From assembly GCF_031846305.1 (NCBI RefSeq), contig NZ_JAVRHY010000001.1, positions 62,001-126,000 of the forward strand: a stretch of 64,000 nt of DNA. The letters run 5' to 3'. The notes beneath the pieces are model-generated. The model was not told the DNA's origin. It saw only the letters and a list, made by a program, of their open reading frames with translations, and did not search any database. Of the stretch, positions 41,023-50,133 are shown piece by piece. Positions within the stretch are counted from its first letter, which is position 1. Every line of letters starts with the position of its first letter. The position numbers and the translations under genes are program-made. The DNA is from Spectribacter acetivorans. GTDB taxonomy: Bacteria; Pseudomonadota; Gammaproteobacteria; Nevskiales; Salinisphaeraceae.

Positions 41023-42048
41023 ATGACAAAAGAATTCGATGTAGCCGTTGTGGGCGCCACGGGCGCCGTCGGCGAGACCATGCTGCGTATCCTGGAACAG
41101 CGCAGATTCCCGGTGCGAAACCTCTATCCGCTGGCCAGCGAGCGCTCGGCGGGCAAGGAGATTCTGTTCCGCAACCGCAAGATCCGGATCGAGAACCTCG
41201 CCGAGTTCGATTTCAGCAAGGCGCAGATCGGGCTGTTCTCGGCCGGCGGCTCCATTTCCGAGGTCCATGCGCCACGTGCCGCCGAGGCCGGCTGCGTGGT
41301 GATCGACAACACCTCGCAGTTCCGGCGTGAGCCGGATATTCCCCTGGTCGTGCCCGAGGTCAACGCCCACGCGATGGCGGGGTACACCACGCGGGGCATC
41401 ATCGCGAACCCCAACTGCTCCACCATCCAGATGATCGTGGCGCTCAAGCCGCTGCACGATGCCGCCTATATCCAGCGCATCAACGTGGCGACCTATCAGG
41501 CGGTGTCCGGGTCGGGCGCCTCGGCCATCCAGGAGCTGGCCAACCAGACGGCCAAGCTGCTGAACGGCAAGGACATTGATCCGCCCAAGGCCTATCCGAA
41601 ACAGATCGCCTTCAATGCGCTGCCGCACATCGACGTCTTCCTGGACAACGGCTATACCAAGGAAGAAATGAAGATGGTGTGGGAGACCCGCAAGATCCTG
41701 GAAGACGACAATATCCAGGTGAACCCGACCGCCGCGCGCGTGCCGGTATTCTTTGGCCATTCCGAAGCGGTGCATATCGAGACCCGCGACAAGCTCACGG
41801 CCGAACAGGCTCGGGACATTCTGCGCAAGGCGCCCGGCGTGACCGTCATCGATGAACGCAAGGATGGCGGCTACGCCACCGCGGTAACCGACGGCGCCAA
41901 CAACGATGCCGTGTTCGTCAGCCGCATCCGCGAGGATATCTCCCACGAGCGCGGGCTCGACCTCTGGGTGGTGGCGGATAACGTACGCAAGGGGGCGGCG
42001 CTCAACAGCATCCAGATCGCCGAACGGCTGATCAGCGACTATCTCTAG
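41023..42048 (+). CDS. asd: Aspartate-semialdehyde dehydrogenase
   Basis: Asd reduces aspartyl phosphate to the semialdehyde, feeding lysine/diaminopimelate, threonine and methionine synthesis. The 341-residue product has the nucleotide-binding VAVVGATGAVGETML, catalytic Cys132 in ANPNCSTIQM, and VSGSGASAIQEL. The length and the short-type sequence resemble the second Asd class found next to fimV in pseudomonads. Confidence 0.96.
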   Translation: MTKEFDVAVVGATGAVGETMLRILEQRRFPVRNLYPLASERSAGKEILFRNRKIRIENLAEFDFSKAQIGLFSAGGSISEVHAPRAAEAGCVVIDNTSQFRREPDIPLVVPEVNAHAMAGYTTRGIIANPNCSTIQMIVALKPLHDAAYIQRINVATYQAVSGSGASAIQELANQTAKLLNGKDIDPPKAYPKQIAFNALPHIDVFLDNGYTKEEMKMVWETRKILEDDNIQVNPTAARVPVFFGHSEAVHIETRDKLTAEQARDILRKAPGVTVIDERKDGGYATAVTDGANNDAVFVSRIREDISHERGLDLWVVADNVRKGAALNSIQIAERLISDYL

Positions 42049-42127
42049 GCCGCACATTCCGGCGGGCACTGCAGCTGAGCCTATGGTGCTCGCCGGGTAT
42101 CGGTCGATAACGGTGAAAAGCCCTGAT

Positions 42128-42146
42128 GCCGGGCGTCCGGCCCGGC
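42128..42146 (+). terminator. Hairpin between asd and fimV
   Basis: GCCGGGC (42128-42134), loop GTCCG, GCCCGGC (42140-42146). A second looser inverted repeat precedes it (CCGGCG near 42060 with CGCCGG near 42095). No T tract, so termination is uncertain; it may separate asd from fimV. Confidence 0.3.
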
Positions 42147-42219
42147 GCCACGCATTGATGCACCCGGATGGCTGACGTATAACGGTCGGCACGTGCCGAG
42201 GCGGGAGACACGGATTTTC

Positions 42220-45200
42220 ATGAGATGCAAGCTGGCCATTGCGGCCGTTCTGGTCATGCTGGCCGGTGTTGTCGGCCCGGCGCATGCGCTGGGTTTCGGT
42301 GACATTCGTGTCGAGTCGGCTCTCAACCAGCCCCTGCGTGCGTCCTTCCCGCTGCTCGGCGTCAAACCCGAGGAGCAGGACGAAATCGTCGTGCGGGTCG
42401 CCTCGCGGGCAGCCTTCGAGCGTTTCGGCATCGAGCGGGTCGGCCTTCTGGACGAGGTCGAGCTGGCGCTGTCGGAAGGCGCGGAAACCGGCCGCCTGCT
42501 GGTTCGCATGCGGTCCACCCGCAGCGTCCGCGAACCGTTCCTGACCTTCCTGGTGGAAGCCACCTGGTCGGGGCGCCGGGCACTGCGCGAGTACACCATC
42601 CTGCTGGACCCCCCGACGTCCGCGCCCGCCGCCCGGGCGCCAGCGGAGGCTGCGCCGTCGGTGCCGGCGGGTGCGGAGTTCGACACCGCGGCGACACCTC
42701 AGCCGGAATCGCAACCCGAGGTCGACACCGGGCCGTCGCAACCGGCAGATGACGAACCCGTCGCCAGGGTGGAACCCGAGGCACCGACCGACGGCGAGCC
42801 GGCCGGCGATAGCGATGCCGGGCCAGCAGCGGACGGACCGCGCCGGATAGGTCCGGTTCAGGCCGATCAGACGCTCTGGCGCCTGGCCAGCAACAACCGG
42901 CCGGCCGGGTCGGTGACCATGGATCAGATGCTGGTGGCGCTCTACCGGAGCAATCCGCAGGCCTTCGACGGCAACATGAATCTGATGCTCAAGGGCGCGA
43001 CGCTGCTGGTGCCGTCGCTCGAGGATATCCGCGCGATCAGTCGCCGCGAAGCCACGCAACTGGTGGCCGACCAGCGTCGTGCGTTCGAGCAGCTGGGGGG
43101 CTCCTCGAGCCAGACGCGAGTGGCCGACAGCGGGGGGCAGACCAGCAACGGCGGGAGTGCCGGCGAACTGAGACTGGAAGCTGCCGAGGAATCCGCGGGT
43201 GATGATGCGAGTGCCACTCGTGTCGCGACGTCGAACGACGACGGCGCTGGTGACACGGGTGAAGCGCTTGGCGCTTTGGCCGCGAATGCGGCCGCCGACG
43301 ATAACGGTGACGCCGCGCGGGACGAGTCAGCCGCTGGGAACGACGATGCGGCGACCAACCAAAAAACCAACGCGACGGATGATGCCGCGCCGGCACAGCG
43401 CGCGGTGAATGGTGACGTCACGGCGAATGGCGCCGAAGCCGGCGACAGCCGGAACAGCGATGGCACCGCGGATGCGGTTGCTGATGACAAGACGGCCGAT
43501 GGCGAGGCCGATACAGCGAATCCTTCGACCACCGAGTCGGACAACGGCGAGGCCACGGATGAGCCCGCCGACGGTGACATGGTGGCGGGGCTGGATGCCG
43601 GCGCGGACGACGCAACGGGTGGCGAAGCCGCATCGGCCGCTGACGGGCGCAATGAAACCGGCGCGGACGGCAATGCCGATCCCGGTGCGACGGTAACGAA
43701 CGCGGAAACCGGGAACGACACGACCGGGGATGCCACCGCCGAAGCCGACGACGGGTCGGAATCCGATGCTGCCAAGCCAATCACGCCGGTGGAATCGGTG
43801 GTGCCGGATTCGGCCGCCGGCCTGTTCACCGCGCGGCAGTTGCTGCTGGCGCTGGCCGGTTTGCTACTGGTCGTGGCGCTGTTTGCCTATCTTCGCCGGC
43901 GGCAGTACAAGCCCGTGCCGGCCGATTTCAGCGGCCTCGATCAGGACGAGCCAGCGGTCGCGACGGCCGCCACGCCGGCCCCAGCGACCGCCGCCGCAGC
44001 GCCCGTACCCGAGTCGGTGCCGGAACCCGCGCCCGACGTCGAGGAGGTGCTGGCCGATGCCCGCTTCCACGAGGAAAACGAACTCTACGACGAGGCCCTG
44101 TCGGTGCTGGCGATGGGCCGCGAGCATCACCCCCACGATCCCCGACTGCAGGATCGCACGCTGGCCGTGCTGCACGCGGCCGGCGAGCGGGATACCTTCA
44201 TTGCCGAGGCGCGCAACATCTTTCCCCGGCCCGATCCGGACGACGAGCGTTGGCGCGAAGCCGCAGCCATGGGCCGTGAACTGGCGCCCGACGAGGATTT
44301 GTTCGTCGATGTGCCGCTGCCGGCGTCGCAGCAAGTGCCCGCAACCGTCGAAACCGATCTTGCTGCTAACACCCGGGTGGCCGGCGAGCCGGCAGACGGC
44401 CTGTCCGAGCCGGTCGATTCCCCGCAGTCCTGGCTGACGCCGGCTGCGGCGGCCGCCCCGGAACCCGCCGCGGCAGATGACCGCACTGACGATGACCTGA
44501 CTCCGTCGACCGACGAGGAGTTCGAAGCGATGCTGGCATCCTTCGATGCCGGCGACGCCCCCGGGTCGGCGGCGGAACCGGCGCGCCGTGAGCCGGAATC
44601 CGTGCCGGCGCCCCACACCGGTGAAGCCGGCATTGACCTCGACCCTGACCAGTTCGATTTCGAGGTCGAGTCCGGCAGTACGGTTCAGCCCGCGGCCGGC
44701 GATGACGCGATGTCCTCGGATCCGCTGGCGTTCGATATCGGCGACCTTTCGGTCGGCGATGCCGGGCAGGATGAGATTGCCACGAGCAGCGACGAGCCCT
44801 GGCTCGGCGAGACCGGTGAGACCGACCGTGAGGCGCCGGAGGCAGCCGAGGGCGGCCTGGACGAGCTTGCCGATCCCTTTGCCGACAGCGACGTGGCTTC
44901 CCCGGCGGCTGCCGATCGCGACCGTCTGGATGATGGCCTAGGTGCGACGGCTGGTTCGGCGTCGGCCTTTGATGACGGCGGGCTGTCGTTCGAGGCACCG
45001 GATGTGGCCGGGGAACAGCCGGACGTTGCCCCCCGGGAACCGGATCAGCCGGCGGCGGACGACCCGGCGGCCCTGGATATCGATCTGGACGAGGACTGGC
45101 GTCCGGCGGCGACGCCGGTACCAGGCGGGGCATCGGGTGCCGCGGATGGCGGTGATGCGCCGACGTGGTCGGGGGATGACGATCTCTCGCTGTCCGAGGA

Positions 45201-45717
45201 GCCGGCGTGGCCCGAATCCGCGACGCCCGACACGACCGCCGGTCAGTTGGATGCCCCGACAGCCGATTCGGACACGGTTCCGGGTGACGAGAGTTTCCGG
45301 CTGGATGACGAATTCGACCTCGATACGCCCACGGACGGAACCGGCGCCGAGGCCGCGTTTGACGAGGATGCCACGCCGACAGGCTTCGATGACGAAACCC
45401 CGGATCCGGCCGACGGCGCGGAGGATCCCTTCGCGACAGCACCAGCGACGGAAACCGAATCGCCGGCGACGCTCACACCCGATTTCGGCGATACGGTGTC
45501 ACCCGACGACACCGCGGGTCCGATCGACGATGACATGGGTCTGGATGCGCCGGCCGACGAGTCCGGTGGCGAGGACCTCGCGATTCAGCTGGATCTGGCC
45601 CGGGCCTACCTCGACATGGGCGAGCCCGACATGGCCGGATCACTGCTCGAAGAGGTGCGCGACCAGGGCACGGCCGATCAGCGCCGCGAGGCGGAAGACC
45701 TGCTCAAACGCCTGTAA
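42220..45717 (+). CDS. fimV: FimV-family polar landmark / peptidoglycan-binding protein
   Basis: FimV organises the cell pole for type IV pili and other polar machinery. The 1165-residue product has a signal peptide cleaved after AHA (residue 23), the FimV N-terminal domain (LGFGDIRVESALNQPLRASF in parts), a LysM-like peptidoglycan-binding module (about 205-270), a long Asp/Glu/Thr/Ala-rich region (about 290-535), one membrane segment (about 538-560), and a cytoplasmic part with a TPR-like block near 610-680 and the conserved C-terminal FimV motif (LAIQLDLARAYLDMGEPDM). The cytoplasmic linker is again very acidic. Start ATG 42220 begins the signal. asd-fimV-truA order is conserved. Confidence 0.92.
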   Translation: MRCKLAIAAVLVMLAGVVGPAHALGFGDIRVESALNQPLRASFPLLGVKPEEQDEIVVRVASRAAFERFGIERVGLLDEVELALSEGAETGRLLVRMRSTRSVREPFLTFLVEATWSGRRALREYTILLDPPTSAPAARAPAEAAPSVPAGAEFDTAATPQPESQPEVDTGPSQPADDEPVARVEPEAPTDGEPAGDSDAGPAADGPRRIGPVQADQTLWRLASNNRPAGSVTMDQMLVALYRSNPQAFDGNMNLMLKGATLLVPSLEDIRAISRREATQLVADQRRAFEQLGGSSSQTRVADSGGQTSNGGSAGELRLEAAEESAGDDASATRVATSNDDGAGDTGEALGALAANAAADDNGDAARDESAAGNDDAATNQKTNATDDAAPAQRAVNGDVTANGAEAGDSRNSDGTADAVADDKTADGEADTANPSTTESDNGEATDEPADGDMVAGLDAGADDATGGEAASAADGRNETGADGNADPGATVTNAETGNDTTGDATAEADDGSESDAAKPITPVESVVPDSAAGLFTARQLLLALAGLLLVVALFAYLRRRQYKPVPADFSGLDQDEPAVATAATPAPATAAAAPVPESVPEPAPDVEEVLADARFHEENELYDEALSVLAMGREHHPHDPRLQDRTLAVLHAAGERDTFIAEARNIFPRPDPDDERWREAAAMGRELAPDEDLFVDVPLPASQQVPATVETDLAANTRVAGEPADGLSEPVDSPQSWLTPAAAAAPEPAAADDRTDDDLTPSTDEEFEAMLASFDAGDAPGSAAEPARREPESVPAPHTGEAGIDLDPDQFDFEVESGSTVQPAAGDDAMSSDPLAFDIGDLSVGDAGQDEIATSSDEPWLGETGETDREAPEAAEGGLDELADPFADSDVASPAAADRDRLDDGLGATAGSASAFDDGGLSFEAPDVAGEQPDVAPREPDQPAADDPAALDIDLDEDWRPAATPVPGGASGAADGGDAPTWSGDDDLSLSEEPAWPESATPDTTAGQLDAPTADSDTVPGDESFRLDDEFDLDTPTDGTGAEAAFDEDATPTGFDDETPDPADGAEDPFATAPATETESPATLTPDFGDTVSPDDTAGPIDDDMGLDAPADESGGEDLAIQLDLARAYLDMGEPDMAGSLLEEVRDQGTADQRREAEDLLKRL

Positions 45718-45741
45718 GGCCCGTCCGGCGACTGTCCCGCC

Positions 45742-46542
45742 ATGCCGCGCTACGCCGCCTGCGTTCAGTATCTGGGCAGCGCCTATGCCGGATGGCAGGC
45801 GCAGCCCCATGCGGATTCGGTTCAGGTACGGGTCGAATCCGCCCTGAGCCGGGTGGCGGATGCGCCGGTGCGGGTGGTTTGTGCCGGCCGTACCGACACC
45901 GGGGTTCACGCGGCGGGGCAGGTGGTGCATTTCGATGTGCCATCGCCGCGGCCGCCGCGGGCCTGGGTGTTTGGTGGCAACACCCGCCTGCCGGCGGATA
46001 TCAGCCTGCACTGGGCGCGCCTGGTGCCCGATGATTTTCATGCCCGTTACGCCGCAGAGTGGCGGGCCTATCGCTACCTGCTGTTCGATCATCCCGCCCG
46101 CGATGCCCTGACCGCGGGGCGCGTCACTCACAGCCGTTACCGGCTGAATGCGGATGTCATGCATGCGGCCGCCCAGCCCCTGCTCGGCGAGCATGATTTC
46201 AGCGCCTTTCGCGCCGCGGGCTGTCAGTCCCGCACGCCGTGGCGGCGTCTGCAGCAGTTGCGTGTCGAGCGCCGCCAGGGATTGATCGTGATCGAGGTGC
46301 GGGCCAACGCCTTCCTGCACCACATGGTGCGCAATCTGGTTGGAACCCTGATCCAGGTGGGCCGCGGTCAGCGGGATGCCGGCTGGCCGGCGCGGCTGCT
46401 GGCCGGTGGCGATCGCACGGTGGCGGGGCCGACGGCGCCGGCGGACGGGCTCTATCTGCGGGCGGTCGGATACCCGAAAGCTTACGGATTGCCGGATGCG
46501 CCGGCCGAGTCGGCGCTGATTGCCGGGGGCGGCGGCTGGTAA
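45742..46542 (+). CDS. truA: tRNA pseudouridine(38-40) synthase TruA
   Basis: TruA isomerises uridines 38-40 of the tRNA anticodon arm. The 266-residue product has the active Asp52 in CAGRTDTGVHA, RYAACVQYLGSAYAGWQ, and AFLHHMVRNLVGTLIQVG in parts. It starts 24 bases after fimV, and trpF follows after 52 bases, as in Pseudomonas. Confidence 0.96.
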   Translation: MPRYAACVQYLGSAYAGWQAQPHADSVQVRVESALSRVADAPVRVVCAGRTDTGVHAAGQVVHFDVPSPRPPRAWVFGGNTRLPADISLHWARLVPDDFHARYAAEWRAYRYLLFDHPARDALTAGRVTHSRYRLNADVMHAAAQPLLGEHDFSAFRAAGCQSRTPWRRLQQLRVERRQGLIVIEVRANAFLHHMVRNLVGTLIQVGRGQRDAGWPARLLAGGDRTVAGPTAPADGLYLRAVGYPKAYGLPDAPAESALIAGGGGW

Positions 46543-46594
46543 ACTGTCGGTCACGTCGGCAACTCCGGCCGGCGCGATTACCGAGGGAGTCGCT

Positions 46595-47221
46595 GTGCGA
46601 ACGCGCGTGAAGATCTGCGGGATCACCCGCGCCGAGGATGCCCGGGCCGCCGCCATGGCCGGCGCCGACGCGATCGGCCTGGTGTTCTATGATCAGAGCC
46701 CCCGTTTCGTGACCATCGAGCAGGCCCGCGAGGTCTGCCGGGCGCTGCCGCCGTTCGTGGCGGTCACCGCGCTGTTCCTGGATGCGGCCGCGGCCTCCGT
46801 GCAAACGGTGATCGACGCGCTGCGCCCGGATATTCTGCAGTTTCACGGCAATGAAGCCCCGGCGTTCTGTCAGGCCTTCGGGGTGTCTTACATCCGCGCG
46901 GTGCCCATGGGCGGTGACGCCGACCCGGGGGAATGGGCCGAGCGCTTCCCCGATGCCGCCGCGTTGCTGCTGGACAGCCATCGTGCGGGCGAGGCGGGCG
47001 GCCGCGGCGAAACCTTCGACTGGCAGCGCGGCGTGTTGCCGGACGGCCCGGCGGTGATTGCGGCCGGCGGGCTGCAGCCGGACAATGTCGGTGCGGCAGT
47101 GCGGGATATGCGACCCTATGGTGTCGATGTAAGCAGCGGCGTCGAGATCGCGCCCGGCATCAAGGATCATCAACTCATGCAGCAATTCATCGAGGCGATT
47201 TACCGTGTCGACCGCGACTGA
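46595..47221 (+). CDS. trpF: Phosphoribosylanthranilate isomerase
   Basis: TrpF isomerises PRA to CdRP in tryptophan synthesis. The 208-residue product has RVKICGITRAEDARAA, GLVFYDQSPRFV, LQFHGNE, LLLDSH, and the C-terminal GVDVSSGVEIAPGIKD. The start is GTG 46595, five bases after GAGGGAG; an upstream extension to 46520 overlaps truA and is rejected. trpB follows with its GTG inside the trpF end. Confidence 0.95.
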   Translation: MRTRVKICGITRAEDARAAAMAGADAIGLVFYDQSPRFVTIEQAREVCRALPPFVAVTALFLDAAAASVQTVIDALRPDILQFHGNEAPAFCQAFGVSYIRAVPMGGDADPGEWAERFPDAAALLLDSHRAGEAGGRGETFDWQRGVLPDGPAVIAAGGLQPDNVGAAVRDMRPYGVDVSSGVEIAPGIKDHQLMQQFIEAIYRVDRD

Positions 47222-48434
47222 TATGACCAACCTTCACGCCTGGCGTGACATGCCCGACGCCCGGGGCCATTTCGGGCCATATGGCGGGCGCTTTGTCGCC
47301 GAAACCCTGATGGCGCCGCTCGAGGAACTGCGCGAGGCCTACGATCGCCTGCGCAACGACCCCGAATTCCAGGCTGAACTGGATGCCGACCTGCAGCATT
47401 ACGTGGGCCGGCCCTCGCCGGTGTACCACGCGGAACGGCTGTCCCGGAAGGTCGGCGGTGCCCAGCTTTGGTTCAAGCGCGAGGATCTCAACCACACCGG
47501 CGCCCACAAGGTGAATAACACCATCGGCCAGGGCTTGCTGGCCGCCCGCATGGGCAAGCGCCGGGTGATTGCCGAAACCGGCGCCGGTCAGCACGGGGTG
47601 GCCAGTGCCACCGTGGCCGCCAGGCTGGGCATGCAGTGCGTGGTCTACATGGGCAGCGAGGATGTGAGACGCCAGGCCCCGAACGTCTACCGCATGAAGC
47701 TGCTCGGGGCCGAGGTGCGGCCGGTGGAATCCGGCTCCCGCACCCTCAAGGACGCCATGAACGAGGCCCTGCGCGACTGGGTCACCAACGTGGATGACAC
47801 CTTCTACATCATCGGCACCGTGGCCGGACCCCACCCGTATCCGGCGATGGTGCGGGATTTCCAGTCCGTGATCGGCCGCGAGGCCCGGGGCCAGATGCAG
47901 GAGCGCATCGGCCGCTTGCCGGATGCGCTGGTGGCCTGCGTGGGCGGCGGCTCCAATGCCATCGGTCTGTTTCATCCGTTCCTGGATGATGAACAGGTGG
48001 CGCTGCACGGGGTGGAAGCCGGGGGCGACGGCATCGAAACCGGCCGCCACGCGGCGCCCCTGACCGGCGGGCGCAGCGGTGTGCTGCACGGCAACCGCAC
48101 CTATCTGATGCAGGACGACAACGGCCAGATTTCGGCCACCCACTCGATTTCCGCCGGGCTGGACTATCCCGGCGTCGGGCCCGAGCACTCCTGGCTGAAG
48201 GATATCGGCCGTGCCCACTACGGCAGCGTCACCGATCGCGAGGCCCTGGCCGCCTTCCACGAGCTGACTCGCGTTGAAGGCATCATGCCGGCACTGGAAA
48301 CCGCGCACGCCGTGGCCTATGCGATGCAGCTGGCTGCGGACATGGATACCGATCAGCATGTGCTGATCAACCTGTCCGGCCGTGGCGACAAGGATGTGGC
48401 GACCGTGGCCGAATTCGACGGAGCCGACCTTTGA
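47205..48434 (+). CDS. trpB: Tryptophan synthase beta chain
   Basis: TrpB condenses indole with serine on PLP. The 409-residue product has FGPYGGRFVAETLM, the PLP Lys in HTGAHKVNNTIGQG (Lys102), AETGAGQHG, GGGSNAIGLFHPF and LSGRGDKD. GTG 47205 overlaps trpF by 17 bases and has GAGG ten bases upstream; ATG 47223, two bases after the trpF stop, is an alternative. trpBA here lie between trpF and accD, unlike Pseudomonas. Confidence 0.96.
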   Translation: MSTATDMTNLHAWRDMPDARGHFGPYGGRFVAETLMAPLEELREAYDRLRNDPEFQAELDADLQHYVGRPSPVYHAERLSRKVGGAQLWFKREDLNHTGAHKVNNTIGQGLLAARMGKRRVIAETGAGQHGVASATVAARLGMQCVVYMGSEDVRRQAPNVYRMKLLGAEVRPVESGSRTLKDAMNEALRDWVTNVDDTFYIIGTVAGPHPYPAMVRDFQSVIGREARGQMQERIGRLPDALVACVGGGSNAIGLFHPFLDDEQVALHGVEAGGDGIETGRHAAPLTGGRSGVLHGNRTYLMQDDNGQISATHSISAGLDYPGVGPEHSWLKDIGRAHYGSVTDREALAAFHELTRVEGIMPALETAHAVAYAMQLAADMDTDQHVLINLSGRGDKDVATVAEFDGADL

Positions 48435-49261
48435 GCCGAATCCGCACCCGCTTCGAGGCCCTGGCCGCCGCCGGCCGCACCGCGCTGATTCCGTATATAA
48501 CCGCCGGCGATCCGGATGCGGACAGCACCGTGGCGTTGCTGCACGGTCTGGTCGGGGCCGGGGCGGACATTCTGGAGCTGGGGGTGCCGTTCTCCGATCC
48601 GATGGCCGATGGTCCGGTGATCCAGGCGGCCTGTGAACGGGCGCTGGCCGGCGGCACGTCGTTGCGCGACGTGCTCGAGATGGTCCGGGCCTTTCGCCGC
48701 GATGACACCGACACCCCGATCGTGCTGATGGGCTACCTCAACCCGCTCGAGTCGATGGGGATCGAGCCGTTCGCCAGCGCGGCCGCGGAGGCGGGCGTGG
48801 ACGGCATTCTCGCCGTGGACCTGGGGGCCGACGAGGCCGGCGACGTGGCCCCGCTGTTCACCGCCGCTGGCTTGGACACGGTCTGCCTGGTCGCCCCGAC
48901 CACCATCGAATCGCGGCTGGCCCGGGTGGCCGAACATGCCAGTGGCTTCCTGTATTACGTGTCGCTCAAGGGCGTGACAGGTGCGGCGTCACTGGATGTG
49001 GCCGCGCTGGACGACCGGCTGGCGATGATTCGCCGGCATGCGAACCAGCCCCTGGCCGTGGGCTTTGGTATCAGCACCCCGGAAGCTGCGGCCGCCGTGG
49101 CCCGGGTGGCGGACGGGGTGGTTGTGGGCAGCGCCCTGGTTGGCCAGATCGGCGAGATCGGCGCGGATCGCGACCGGCTCTGCACCGAGGTGCCGGCCAC
49201 CCTCGCGGCCATGCGCCGGGCCATGGATGAAACCACTGCCGCGGCCGGAGCAAGCGCATGA
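48431..49261 (+). CDS. trpA: Tryptophan synthase alpha chain
   Basis: TrpA cleaves indole-glycerol phosphate and passes indole to TrpB. The 276-residue TIM barrel carries the catalytic Glu and Asp in LELGVPFSDPMADGP, ALIPYITAGDP and YYVSLKGVTGA. The usual DLPPEE-type loop reads DLGADEA here. It starts with TTG overlapping the trpB stop (TTGA), an uncommon start supported by the conserved N-terminus RIRTRFEAL. The stop overlaps accD (ATGA). Confidence 0.95.
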   Translation: MSRIRTRFEALAAAGRTALIPYITAGDPDADSTVALLHGLVGAGADILELGVPFSDPMADGPVIQAACERALAGGTSLRDVLEMVRAFRRDDTDTPIVLMGYLNPLESMGIEPFASAAAEAGVDGILAVDLGADEAGDVAPLFTAAGLDTVCLVAPTTIESRLARVAEHASGFLYYVSLKGVTGAASLDVAALDDRLAMIRRHANQPLAVGFGISTPEAAAAVARVADGVVVGSALVGQIGEIGADRDRLCTEVPATLAAMRRAMDETTAAAGASA

Positions 49262-50133
49262 GTTGGCTCGAGAAGATCATGCCCTCGCAGATGAACCGCG
49301 ACGCCGAGGGCAAGAAGAACGTCCCCGAGGGAGTCTGGACCAAGTGCGACGACTGCGGCGCGGTGCTCTACCGCGCGGAAATGGAGCGCACCATCCAGGT
49401 CTGCCCCAAGTGCGGCGCGCATCAGGTGCTCACCGGCCGCCAGCGGCTGGATACGTTTCTCGACCACGAGCCACGTGAAGAGCTTTTCGCTGGCATTGAG
49501 CCGCGCGACCCGCTCAAATTCCGTGACAGCCGCAAGTACCGCGAGCGCCTGCAGCAGGCCCAGCGTGATACCGAGGAACGCGAGGCGATCATCGTCATGG
49601 ACGGGGCGGTCAAGGGGCTGGCCATGGTCGCCGGCGCCATGGACTTCCGTTTCATGGGCGGCTCGATGGGTAGCGTGGTAGGCGAGAAGTTCGCCCGCGC
49701 CGCGCTGCACGCCGCGGAACGCAAGCGTCCGCTGGTGTGCTTTTCCGCCAGCGGCGGCGCCCGCATGCAGGAAGGTCTGTTCTCGCTTCTGCAGATGGCC
49801 AAGACCAGTTCGGCCCTCGGCCGGCTGAGCGCGGCCGGGCAGCCGTTCGTGTCGGTGCTCACCCATCCGACCATGGGCGGCGTCGCCGCCAGTTTTTCCA
49901 TGCTGGGCGACATCAACATGGCCGAGCCGGGCGCCCTGATCGGTTTTGCCGGCCCGCGCGTGATCGAGCAGACGGTGCAGCAGACGCTGCCGGAAGGCTT
50001 CCAGCGCAGCGAATTCCTGCTGGAGCACGGTGCCATCGACATGATCGTGGACCGCCGCGAACTGCGTGACCGCGTGCACAATCTGCTGGCGATGATGACC
50101 CACCAGAAAGCCCGCGCTACCGAGATTCAATGA
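49258..50133 (+). CDS. accD: Acetyl-CoA carboxylase carboxyltransferase subunit beta
   Basis: AccD with AccA transfers carboxyl from biotin to acetyl-CoA for fatty acid synthesis. The 291-residue product has the N-terminal zinc ribbon (Cys30, Cys33, Cys49, Cys52), then the crotonase-like core with GSMGSVVGEK, CFSASGGARMQEG and PGALIGFAGPRVIEQT. ATG 49258 overlaps the trpA stop and the gene's stop overlaps folC (ATGA at each end). Confidence 0.97.
   Translation: MSWLEKIMPSQMNRDAEGKKNVPEGVWTKCDDCGAVLYRAEMERTIQVCPKCGAHQVLTGRQRLDTFLDHEPREELFAGIEPRDPLKFRDSRKYRERLQQAQRDTEEREAIIVMDGAVKGLAMVAGAMDFRFMGGSMGSVVGEKFARAALHAAERKRPLVCFSASGGARMQEGLFSLLQMAKTSSALGRLSAAGQPFVSVLTHPTMGGVAASFSMLGDINMAEPGALIGFAGPRVIEQTVQQTLPEGFQRSEFLLEHGAIDMIVDRRELRDRVHNLLAMMTHQKARATEIQ

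Noticed and set aside
42059..42096. Loose inverted repeat after asd
   Set aside because: Stem is interrupted, the loop is long and there is no T tract; not listed as a terminator by itself.
41005..43059. 684-codon minus-strand frame across asd and fimV
   Set aside because: Crosses two real genes and the gap; no start context or motif.
42942..43829. Ser/Ala/Pro-rich minus-strand frame inside fimV
   Set aside because: Complement of the Asp/Ala/Thr-rich low-complexity codons; looks like a repeat protein only because fimV is biased.
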